Source of the DNA: Ramlibacter agri
GTDB lineage: Bacteria > Pseudomonadota > Gammaproteobacteria > Burkholderiales > Burkholderiaceae_C
Direction of reading: 5' to 3'
NCBI RefSeq assembly: GCF_012927085.1
Contig: NZ_JABBFX010000002.1
Location: 124,001 to 188,000 of the forward strand
Length of the DNA stretch: 64,000 nucleotides
Both the position numbers and the translations under genes were made by a program. Below, piece by piece: positions 1 to 12,000 of the stretch; the stretch's first letter is position 1, and every line of letters starts with the position of its first letter. Below the pieces are notes generated by a model. That model was not told where the DNA came from. It ran no database searches and worked only from the letters and a program-made list of their open reading frames with translations.

Positions 1-3000
1 CGATGTCGCCCGGATTGCCGCTGCTGTCCACCGTCTGGAACACCACGTCGGTACTGGCGTCGAGGCCGGTGCCGTTGATGGTGATCGTCTGCCCCGGGTT
101 GGCGGAGGCCTGGCCGCCCTGGGCTGGCGTGCCGTAGCCGGCGGTCGCGGTGATGCCGGTGAAGGTGAGCCCGAAGACGGCGCTGGTGCCGCCGGCGGTC
201 GTCACGCGCACCGGCCCGGACGGCAGCACCGGCGAGGTGGCCGGCACCGTCAGGTTCAGGAAGTTGTTGTTGGCGCCGTTGCCGAACACGTCGATGCCGG
301 TGCCGGTGCTGCGGTCCACCACCTGCTGCGCTCCGAAGGACACCGTGATGCCGCCTTCGGCAAAGCCGGTGCCGCGCAACTGCAGGTTGCCGCCGATGTA
401 GGCGCTGCCGGCGCTCATGGCCACGTCGGCCACCGTCGGCACCACCTGCAGCAGCACGCCCGCGCTTTCGCGCTCCAGCCGCACCCGGCCGGTGATGGCA
501 CTGTCAGGAACGACCACGGTGATCGTCTGCGCGCCCAGGTCGATGGAATTCGGCGTCACCAGGACTTCGCCCAGCGTGCCGTTGCTGTCGATCGTGGTGA
601 ACACCACGCGGTCGGAGTTCAGCAGCCCGGCGCCGTTGAGCGTGATGGTCTGCCCGGTGTTGGCCGAAGGCAGGCTGGCATTGGCCGCCGCGCCGCTGGC
701 CGCGGCGCCCGTGATGGCCAGCAGGTGGCCGGAGCCGGCCCGCTGCGCTTCCAGGTTCAGGCGGTAGGTGCCGGTCGAGGCCGCCACGCCGCTGCCCGCG
801 GTGGCCGGGTCGTAGCTGAAGTTGCCGTTGCCGCTGACCCCGACGAAGTAGCTGCCGCCCTGGTCCACCGTGAACGCCAGCTGGCTGGTATCGCCGGTGC
901 CGAAGCTGCGGGTGGCCAGCTGGTTGCCGTTGACGTCGAAGATGCGCACGAAGCTGGACATGTCGTTCGACGCGACGCCCACGCGGATCGTCGCGTGCGC
1001 ATCCAGCACCAGCTTGTAGAGGTCGACATCCTTCGTGGCCTGCGTGCCGTCGCCCAGCGTCTCTGTGAAGGCGGCCTTGCTGTCCTGCAGCAGGCCGACG
1101 TTGGCCGCGCCGGCCAGCGTGTCGCCGGTATCGGCCGGCTGCGCCAGCACGCCGAGGTCGTTGATGGCGATGCCGCGGCGATTGTCCGCCGTGCCGCCGG
1201 CCGTGCTGACGACGACGTCGTTGCCGGTGGCGCCGATCGGGACCACCACGCTCAGCAACTGCTGGTCGGGGTTGTTGGCGAAACCATCCACGATGGTCCG
1301 CACGCTGAAGCTGCCCGCGGGCTGGCCGCCCACGGTCACGACCAGTTCGGTCCCCACCAGGCCCGTGCCTTCGACCAGCAGCGTGTTGCCCGCTGCAACC
1401 GTGCCGCTGACGGCACGCAGCGTGGGCACCACCTGCAGGTTGAAGCTCTGCCCGCTCCCGAGCACCGTCACCGCGCCGGTCCTCGCCAGCGCCGGCACGA
1501 TGATCGACAGCTGCGTGCCGCCATTGCTGGCATTGCCCGTGCGCGTGAGCGTGCCGGCCACGCCGTTGTCGTCCACGCCCTGGAACTGCACCAGGGTGGA
1601 GTTGGTCAAGCCCTGGCCTTGCAGGACGATGGTCTGGCCCGTCGTCGCCGCCGGCTGGCCGGGGTCGGTGGCTTGCCCGCCATTGGAGGCGGCCACGATG
1701 CCGGTGAACTGGCTCGGTGGCTGCGCCGGGATGCTCGGCGCGGGGATCTGCGCGAAGCCACCCTCGGTGGTGATGCGGATCGGCCCGTCCAGCGTGCGCG
1801 GCGCCACCAGCGTCAGCCGGTCGTTGCGGCCGCCCGTGACATCGAAGGGCGACAGGTTCATCGCCGGATCGGCCAAGGCCACCCCGCCGATGGTCACCGT
1901 GCTCGCGCCTTCCATGAATCCGCTGCCGATCAGCGCGAAGCTGTTCTCCTCGGCCGGGCGGCCGTCGGTGGCCGTCAAGGTCGGCACGACCTGCAGCCGC
2001 ACGCCCGGCGTCTGCCGGAAAGTCTGCACCTGGTCGCTGCCGATGTTGTTGGTAAAGGCTTCGTGGAACTTGCTCGTGCCATCCACGCTGACGTCGACGA
2101 CGTCCGGGCCGGCGCTGCGGCTGGTGCCGTCCCAGCTGTCGAAGATCATCAGGTCGAAGGTCAGCGTGTAGCTCTGGCCTGCGGTCAGGCCATCCAGGTT
2201 CAAGGTCTGGCCACCGTTGTTGAAGCGGCCCAGGAACCTGGTGAGCGCAGCGCGCTGGCTGGCATCGACCGGAGCATTGCCCCAGCGCGAGGGAACGGCT
2301 CCTTCGAAGTCGTCGTCGAAGAGCGTGGTCGCGCCCTGCGCCAGCCGCACGTTGTCCAGGCCCCAGCTCTCGTTGTTGATGTCCTCCAGCCCGGTGTCGG
2401 CAAAGCGCACCGTCGCGGTCGGACCGCCCGCCGTGAAAGTCACGGTGACGTCGCGGTACACCGAATCGGCCTGCCCGCCGAAGGCGACGTTGCGCGTCCC
2501 CACATTGACCACGCGCACGTTGCCCGTGGTTGCCTGGTCGGGGACCAACACCTGCATGCGCGTGCCATCGCCGTTGATCGCCAACGGGGTCACGGCAATG
2601 GTCTGCACCGTGCCGCTGTTGTCGCGCGTGTCGAACAGCACGCGAGTCCCCGCGCCGAAGTTGGTGCCGACCAGTTCGATCACCTGGCCGACGTTGGCGG
2701 CGGCCTGGGCAGCGTTGGCGGCCGTGCCATTGGTGGCGGCAGCCAGCACTTGCAGGAGCGTGGCCGTCTTCACCGCCACCGTATCCAGGTCCGTGCGCAC
2801 CTTGTAGATCACGCCGGCGGTCGAGGACACGCGCAGCGTGCCGTCAGCTGCGAAGGCCAGGCCCGTGATCTCGTTGTCGGTCACGCCCTGCGTGCTCAGG
2901 TCGGCACGGCGGATCTCCGCACCGGTGCGATCCACTTCGACGATGCTGCCGCCGGTGCTGGTGCTGCCGATCCAGAAGTTGCCCGTCACCGGGTCGATCG

Positions 3001-6000
3001 CGATGCCGGCGTGGTTCTGGATGTTGACCGGCAGGGTCCAGGTATTGATGGTCGCGCCGGTGGCAGGATCCACTTCCTGCATCCGGTTGCCCGGGCCGTT
3101 GTTCTCCAGGACGAACAGGTGGCCGCTCGCGGCGTCGAAGATGCCCGCCGTCGCATCGAAGTTGCCCGCCAGGCTCAGGACGGCGATCGTCGCGCCTGTA
3201 GACGGGTTCACCGCCACCACGCGGTCCGGATTCGGTTGCCCGTTGAACACCAGCAGGCTTCCGGCCGGGACCGCGGTGCCGCCCAGGCTCATCGCCGGGA
3301 CGAACTGCAGGCCATTGAGGCTGAAGCTGAACTGCGTGCCGAAGTCGGTGGCGTTCAGGGTGATCGACTGCAGCACGTTCCCGGTCGCCGGGTCGATGCG
3401 CAGCAGGTGGGTCGGGTTGGCGTTGTCGCTGGTCCAGAGATCGCCATTGCTCGCCAGCGCCACGTCATTGAGAACCGTGCCCGACACCCGCATGACGTTC
3501 AGGTTCAGGGGCGCGGAGGTTCCGCCAGCGGTGGTCACCGTCATGCCGCCCAGGCCGCTGTTCGGCACCGTGTTGTTGAAGTTCACCCGGCCGTTCTGGG
3601 CGCTGAAGTCGCTGTTGTAGTAGACGTCGGTGTTGCTGTCGGTGCTGGCGTCGACGATGGTCGAGCCCGGGAAAGCGTAGCTGCTACCGCCTTCCACCAG
3701 GCCGCCGCCGAACACCGTCAGGGTCGTGCCGCTGACGTCATAGGAGTCCAGCACCGGCACGATCTGCAGCAAGGGCTGCGAAGCAGAGCCGAACACCTGC
3801 AGCCCGAACACGCCGTTGGCGTCGCGCGGCAGGATCACGGTCGCACTGGTGCCGTCGGCCGCCGCATTGGTCGGCGACAGCTTCGTCATGACCGGGTTGC
3901 CGTTGATGTCCGTCCAGCGGAGCAGGACGTCGGTGTCGGTCGTGAGGCCGGTGCCATGCAGCAGGATCGCCTGGCCCGGATTGGCCGAGGCTTGCGTGCC
4001 ATCGGCCGGCGTGCCGCGCAGCGCCGTGGACTGGATGGCATCCACGCTGACGCTGAAGGCCGCGCTCGTGCCACCCGCCGTGTGGACCGTGATCGGGCCG
4101 AAAGCGCCGTTGGACAGCGGCACGGTCAGCTGCACGAAGCCGGTGGGCACGAAGCCCAGCACCGGGTCGCTGCGGCCGAACACGTCCGGGCCCGTGCTGG
4201 CGTTGCTGTCCACCACCTGCACGGTGCCGAAGTTGTACTGCGAGCCCCCGGCTTCGACGAAGCCCAGGCCGGCGATCAACAAGGTGGCCGTCGAACCGTC
4301 GCCGGACAGGGATTGCACCTGCACGTCGGAGATGACCGGCAGGATCTGCAGCGGGAAGGTCCCGTCCGGGAAGTCGGTGCGGACGTTGCCCACCAGCGAA
4401 TACAGCGTCGCGTCGCCGGTGACCGCGTCGACCGGCACGGTGAAGAAGGCGACGCTGGTCGCCGGATCGAAGCGCACCGGCTGCAGCGTGCGCGTGGTGG
4501 TATTGCCGTTCTGGTCGGTCACGGCCACGTCCATGCGCGCCGTGCTCGGGTCGAACGGCACCTGCAGCGCGATCTGCTGGCCCGGGTTGGCCGAGGGCGC
4601 GGTCGGAATGTCCGGCACGCCGGCGGCCGCATGCACGTCGCTCGCCGGCCGGATGCTGAAGTGGCGCACGATGCTCGCGGCCAGCTGGTTGCCGGCGCGG
4701 TCGGCGATGTCGGCCGCGTCCACCGTGAAGCGGTAGTCGCCCGGCGGCAGGATGCCGTCGACGATGGCGCTGAGCGTCTGGCCGTCGTTGCGCGTGTCCA
4801 GCCGCACCGGCACGACCACGTCGTCGGCCGTATCGAACTGGCCGTCGGCGCCGGCCCGCACCAGGTGCACCTTGGCCGGGTCGAGCCGCGCGGTATCCAG
4901 CGGCTCGTCGAAAGCCATGTCCACCGAGCGCAGGAAGAAGATCCGCGAGCCCTCCACCAGGCTCACCGTTCCCAGCTGCGGCGGGAAGGTGTCGGGCACC
5001 ACGTCCAGGGTGAGGATGTTGGACAGGCCGACATTGCCGCCGGTGTCGGTGGCCCGCACCTGGATGGTCATGCTGCTGCCGCCGGCGGCGATCAGCGGCG
5101 CCTGCGCGAACAGCTCGTACGGATAGCTCGCGTCGGCCGCCACCGGCTGGCCGTTGACCAGCAGTTCCAGGTTGCGGATCTGCACGTCCTCCGTCACCTG
5201 CGGCAGCACGCGGACGCTGCGGCCCTCGAGCACCTGCACGCCCGGCGTGCCGGGGTCGGCATCCACCGCATCGGCGGAGATGGTGACCGTGGGCGCCACG
5301 CCCAGGTTGTCGAAGCCGGCGTAGTTGACGACGAACAGCCCGGAGCTGCCGGCCGCCACGTAGGCCATGCCGCCGGCGATGCGCACGTCCTGCGGCGCGT
5401 CCGGCAGCAGGTAGCGCGTGACGAAGGCGCCGGTGTTCGCCGGATCGCCGGTGTTGATCACGTCCAGCGCCTTCGCGCCGAACACGCCGCCGGGCGTGCC
5501 CACCGCCACGCCCAGGCCGGAGCCGTTCAGGGCAACGGCGCGGCCGCCGATCGAGGTGCTGTCCGGGCCGCTCAGCAAGGCCAGGTTGGCGGCATCGGCC
5601 ACGTTGGCCGTCATCACGCCGCCCAGGAAGGCGCCCTCGGCGCCGATCCAGGCGACGCCGTCGGCCACGAACAGGCTGCGGCCCGCCGACGGCAGCGCCA
5701 GCGAATCCGCCGCGGCCACCACGCCGCCGGTGACGGTGTAGCTGCGCAGCAGCGTGCCGCCGTCATTGAGCGTGAAGAGCCGGTTGCCGTCCACCGCCAG
5801 CGCCTCGCTGGAGGCACTGCCCGTGGCCAGCGTCTGGCGCACCTCGCCGGTGTTGATGTCCACCACCGACAGCGAGTTGCCATGGGTGACGAAGGCGAGG
5901 CCGTCGCGCACTTCCACATGCGTCGCACCGCCGATCAGCGCGATCGTGTCCAGCAGCTGCGGCGAAGCGCGATTGGACACGTCCAGCAGCAGCAGGCCGG

Positions 6001-9000
6001 CGTCGCCCGCGGCGACCAGCGCGCGCCCGCGTTGCGCGTCGACCGCCACGTCCTGCGCATTGCCCGGCAGGTCGATGTCGGCCAGCACGATGGGCGCGGT
6101 GTACTGCGACACGTCGACCACCGCGAGGCCGCGCGTGCCGGTGGCGAGATAGGCCGTGAGCTTGGACGCATCGGCCGGATCGTCCACCACGTCCAGCGCC
6201 ACGGCGCTGCCCTGCACCGGCTGGCTGGCGATCAGCCCACTGGGCAGCGACTGCCCGCCCAGCGGATCCAGGTCCTGCAGCAGTTCGGCGCGGTCGCCGA
6301 TGCCGTCGCCGTCGGTGTCCGCGCGGTCGGGCCGCGTGCCGACGATGAATTCGGCCAGGTCGTCCAGGCCGTCGCCGTCGGTGTCCGGCGCCATGTGGTT
6401 GCCCAGCGGCACTTCGGGCAGGTCGAAGTTGACGCCCGAGGCCGGCGTGACGAACTCGCTCACGCCCACCGTGTTGCTGTTCACCTGGTACACGTACTGG
6501 CGGTAGGCGGTATTGGGGCTCAGCACCACGCCGTTGATGCACAGCGCGGAACCGGCCGTGACCTCCACCTTGTCGCGCATGACGAAGCCGGTCTCGAGGT
6601 TCTCGATGGCCAGGAAGAAGGTGCCGCTTGTGTAGTCGACGTTCGAGACCGGCGTCACATAGGTGCTGACCTGGTGGATCTCCAGGGCGTTCAGCGCCGC
6701 GCCGGCGCCGATGCCTGTGAAGTGGATGTTCATCTGGCCGTCGACCACTTCGACGCGGTGCGTGACGCCGGTGTGCTCGCCGACGCCGGTGGTGATGGCG
6801 CCGCGCCGCACGCCTTCGATGGTGTAGCTGGCCTGCTGGTGGTCAGCCGCGTCGTCCCCCATGTCGACGATCACGTCATAAGTGCCATTGGGCAGGTCCA
6901 CCTGGAAGGTGCCGTCGGTCACCTGGGCGAAGTCCGCCGTCAGCGGCGCCAGGGTGCCGTTGCCGGTGAGCTTGTCCACCACCTGGCTGCCCGGCGCCCA
7001 GCCATAGCCCAGCGTCGCGTTGTAGGTCGTCGCGGCCGTGACGCCGGCAAAGCCCGGCGCCACCGGCGCACTGGCCGGTCCGAAGTCGAAGGCGAAGAAC
7101 AGGTGCGGGTCCGGCGCCGGCAGCGACGGCGCCAGCAGCTCGCCATTGCCGGTGCCCACCGGGTCCGTGGCATTGGGATGGAACACGAAGGATGCTCCCG
7201 GCATCGCGAAGGCATCCGCGGCCGCCGGATTGACCGTGTAGCCCAGGTCCTGCAGCGCCGCGATGCTGAGCGCGCTCAGCGGGTACGGGCCGTTCGGGTC
7301 CAGCAGCGGCGTCATCAGCTCGTTGCCGAACAGCGCCTCGCGCCAGTGCGTGGCGTTGGCGCCGCTGCGGTTGTCCAGCGGCACGCCGGTCTGAGCGGTG
7401 CCGGTGAGCGCGGAATAAGCCGCCACCGCGTGGGCGCCGGTGAATTCCGGGTCGGCCGCATTGCTGGAATTCACCAGGCCGTCGGCTGCGAACAGCTCGC
7501 CGAAGCCCAGCGCATGGCCGATCTCGTGCTGCAGCACCTTGAACAGCTGTTCGGGCGTGAGCGTCGCGATGTCCGCGCTGTCCAGTGTGATGGTCGCCAG
7601 CGACGGCAGCTTCAGCACGCCGGAGCGGATGTCCTGGATCTGCGTGCTGGCCAGCTGGTGGCCCGCGCCATCGACGGTGCCCACGGCGAAGTGGATACGC
7701 AGGTCGTCCACCACGCCCTCGGGCGTGAGGTCGGCCGGGATGTCGCCGGTGATCACCTGTTCCCAGGAATGCGCGGCCTGGAAGATGGCCAGCTTCTGCG
7801 CCGGCGTGAAGCCGGTGTCGGGCAGCCGCACCTCGATGTTGAAGTCCGGCGCGTTCGGCGAACCGGGCACCACCACGATGGAGCCGGGCGGGTTCACGTG
7901 CACCCAGGGCGGCGGCACGGTCGTCGTCGGTGGCGGGGCCGGCGGCGTGATGATGATCGGCCCGGGGATCAGCGGCGGCACGACCACCGTCTGGATCGGC
8001 GGCGGCGGTGGCGGCGGCGGGCTGGGCGGGTTCGGCGGTGGCGGCGGCGGTGGCCCTGGGTTGGGCCGCTTCGGGTTGTCCTTGCGGCCGGTCGGCCCGG
8101 GTGGCGCCATGCCGTGCCAGCCCGGCGCGCGCACGCCGGAGTCGTCGTCGGACACCACGGTCAGGCCATCGGCCGACACCGTGCCCGTGCCGTTGATCAC
8201 CAGCTTGCCGGTGGTGTGGTCGAAGCTCAGGATGTCCAGCTTGGTGCCCGGCGCCGCATTGAACACGTTCGGGAAGGTGATCTTCACCGGGTCGGTGAAG
8301 GTGGCGACGCCCGGCGCCTGGATCGTGATGTCGAAGGTGTGCTGCAGCACGCCCGGCGGCAGCATGTCCATCACCAGTTCCGGCGGCACGGTGGAGATGC
8401 CGATCTGCACGTTCGCCACCGGGTTGCCCTGCGCGTCGACGGCGCTGCCCGGGTTGATCGTCAGCGTCAGCCGCGCGCGCTGCTCGTTGGTCAGCTGCGA
8501 AGCGGCCTGCGGGTTGTCGACAGTGATGGTGGTGGGTTGCGTGTCGCTGACCGGCTGCAGCACGTCGCTCGGCACGCGCGGCAGGTAGACCTCCACGCGG
8601 CCGGCGTTGGCCAGCCGCTCCTGCTGCGAGCCCATGCTTTCCATGACGGTGTTGGTGATACCGGCCTTCAGCTCGGCGTCCATCACCATCTCGGGGAAGA
8701 AGTAGCCGCTGGGCGGGTTGGTCGCGGTGCGGCCGTCGACGGCCACCTTCACCGTGCCGGCGGGCACGTCGTCCAGCTCGAAGTTGCCGTTGGCATCGGT
8801 GAAGACGAACTGGTCCTCGCGCCCGAGGATGTACACCTTGGCATGCGCGATCGGGTGCAGGAACACGTCGTCGGCGGTGTGGATGATGCCGTCGGGCCCG
8901 CGCCGGATGTCGTCGAAGGTCATGGGCTGCAGGTCCTGGCCCGGGTCCACCACCTTGCCGACCAGCTTGGTGCCTGCCACCGGCGTCGTGCTCACCGTGG

Positions 9001-12000
9001 TGAAGCTGATGGTGCGCGTGCCGCCGGCCGTCCCGTTGGCATCCGCGTCGAGGAAGCTGCCGTCGGCGGCGGCGCGGATGCGCGAGCCTTCCACGTGCAG
9101 CGTGACGAGGGTGCCGCCCGGCATCGGATCCGTGAAGAACAGCCAGGCGAAGCTGCCGTCCAGCGCCGGCACGATGGTCGCGGCCAGCTTGTTGCCGGCC
9201 GGGTCGGTCGCATAGAAGGAGTTGGCGTCCAGCGTCGCCGTATTGACGGCGCGCGAGAACACCACTTGCGGCCGCTGCGTCACGCCGATGTCCTGGCTGC
9301 CGTCGACCGGCGTGATGCCGGTGATGAGGAAAGGCGCCAGCGTGTCAACGTGCACCGATCTCTGCAGGCTCGCCTGGTTGCCCGCGCCGTCCTGCGCGGT
9401 GATGGCGAGCTGGTGGTCACCGACGCTGACCTTGCTGAAGTCCAGCGGCGCGTCGAAGCTGCCGGTGCTGCTGTTGAACACCATGCTGCGCGCCGGGCCG
9501 CCGTCGAAGCTGTATTGCAGCAGGGTCAGGCCCGAGATGCCGGCATCGGCGGCGCCGGTCAGGCGCATGCCACCCACCAGCGAAGCGCCATCCGTGATGC
9601 TGGTCAGCGTGACCACCGGCGCCTGCGTGTCCAGCACGAAGCCGCGGGTGAAGCCGGCGCTGATGTTGCCGGCGGCATCGCGCGCGATCAGCGTGATGGT
9701 GTGGCTGCCGTCGGCGCTGCCGTCCACCGCCAGCGCGGTAGTGATGGTGAAGCGGTTGTTGGTGTCCAGCGCCAGGTCTTGCAGCGCGCCGTTGTCGACG
9801 CGGAACTGCGCCGCGGCCACGCCGGACAGGTTGTCCAGCACCTGGCCGGTCAGCGTGAGGTTGTGCGACACCGCCGGCGCGCTGGCGTCCATCACCACGG
9901 TCGGCGCCTGCGTGTCCTGCGACAGCGCGAATCGCTGCAGCACCACGGCGGCAACGTCGCGGCCCAGCGCCTGGCCGGCCTGGTTGCTGAACTCGAAGTG
10001 GATGCCGCCGTAGATGCGGCTGCGGCCCGCCTCTTCGGCGGCCTGCGTGAAACTGGTGAAGCTGCGCGTGACGCCCGGCAGCGTGGCGCTGGTCGTCGTG
10101 AAGCTGGTGTTGTCGCCGAAGGTGTCGGCCAGGATGCTGGCCGCCGCGGCGCTGAAGGTGGAGTGGCCGGACACGTACTCGGGGTGCGGCGGCGTCAGCA
10201 GCAGCGGCCGCCAGCCGGCATCGGCGGTGGTGTCGGGGTTGCCGTCGGTATCGGCCAGCTGGATGGCCGTCTCGGGCCGCCAGGAGTCGTAGGTGTACTT
10301 GGTGTCCCAGCAGGCGATGGCCGAATCGGCCAGCGCCACGTTCAGCTCCGCGAACAGCCGCGCGTTGGCGCTCAGGCTGTTGCCGCGGTCCGCGGCGATC
10401 TGGCTGGCGATCTGGTTCCAGTGTCCGGGCGGCGTGAAGCTGCCGAGGCCGTCGGCCCAGAACTGCGCCTGCTGCGTCTGGTCGGCGGTGCGCGTGGTGC
10501 TGTTGGCGTCGCCCAGGCTCTTGATCTCGTTGACGGCGTCCGCATACGCGGCGGTATCCAGCGCCGGCGGCGGCCCGCGCCGCAGTTCGTCGGGCGAAGT
10601 CATCGCGAAGGGCGTGACGGTGGCCCACTGCGGATCCTGGGCGGTGCCGAACATCGGCCCGACCGGCCGCCACTTGCCGACATCGGTGCTGCCGGTGAAG
10701 ACGGCGTCGACATTGAAGCCGTCGTTCAGGCGCAACTGGTAGATGGCATTGGCGACCGAAAGGCCCAGCGCGATGCCCGTGTCCTTGGCGGCGCCATCGG
10801 GCACCGCGGCCAGGCTGCTCACCAGCGCCTGGTCGAAGATCGCCTGCTGCGCGGGGTATTGCAGGCTGAGGATGCGGTGCGCGGCGACCGCCACGGCCGC
10901 ATCGGCGGACACCGGTCCGCTCACGCTCAATTGCACCATGTAGGCCGGCGTGCCCTCGATGGCCGCCAGCGTGTCGTACACCGCCAGGCTTTCCATGGCC
11001 AGCAGGCGCGTGGCGATCGGCGGGTCGGTGACGTCCAGCTGGATCGCGCGCAGCGCGATGTCGTCCCAGGTGAGCACGGCGTCGGTGCCGGTCTGCGCCA
11101 CCCGCGTCAAGGTGCGCGGTACCTGGGCCGTGTTGCCGGCCGCATCGGTCACCGTGAACTGCAGCTGGTTGTCGCCCAGGGCCAGGTTCACGCCCGGCAT
11201 GACGACGACGCCGCCGCCACCGGCCGCCACGCCCAGGCTTTGCGAGGCGAGGCTCACGGTTGCGCCGGCTTCCGTGAGGCCGCTCAATTGCACGATGGCC
11301 GCGGCAGTCTGGTCGCTGGTGCCCGGCAAGGCATCGGCCGTCGCGATGCCGATGGTGAGCGTCGGCGCGGACGTGTCCAAGGTGAAGGTGACGTCGCGCA
11401 AGGTGGCGTTGCCGGCCGCGTCGGCCGCGCGGACGCGCAGCGTGTGGGTGCCGTCCGCCAGCGTGCCGCCGGCCAGCCCGTCCAGGAAGGCCCGCGTCAG
11501 CACGAAGCTGCCGTCCGCCTGCCGCAACGAGAGGATGTCGGTGAACACCGGGCTGCTACCCGGGTCGAGCACGGCCTGCAGCACCGCCACGCCGACATCG
11601 TCGGCCGCGTTGCCGGCAATGGTGGCGTCGCTCGTGATCGCGTCGCTGGCTGAGCGGCCGGTGTCCGTCTGCAGGGCGGCGGCAAGCGTCGGCGCGTTCT
11701 GGTCGGCGCTCTGGCGCGTGAAGGTCGCGTCCTGGCTGGCCTGGTTGCCGGCGACGTCGGTGGCCAGCAAGGTGAAGGCGTTGTCGCCCTGCGCCAGCGA
11801 GACGCCGGCGAAGCTGAAGCTGCCGTCGTTCGCGGCCGTCGCGGTGCCGAGCACCGTGTTGCCCTGCTTCAGCGTGAGTTGCGCGCCGGCCTCGGTGCTG
11901 CCTTGCAGCGTAACGGTGGCGGTGCTGGTGACGTGGTCGCCCGCCGTGCCGGTGTCCGATGCCGGCGCGAGGTCGAAGCTGGCGATGACCGGTGCTGCTC

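Noticed and set aside
725..11653. A 3,642-codon open frame on the + strand
   Set aside because: It is an antisense shadow of the GC-rich minus-strand giant gene: composition is His/Arg/Ala/Val-biased with no domain pattern, while the minus frame gives recognisable motifs in phase over 16 kb.
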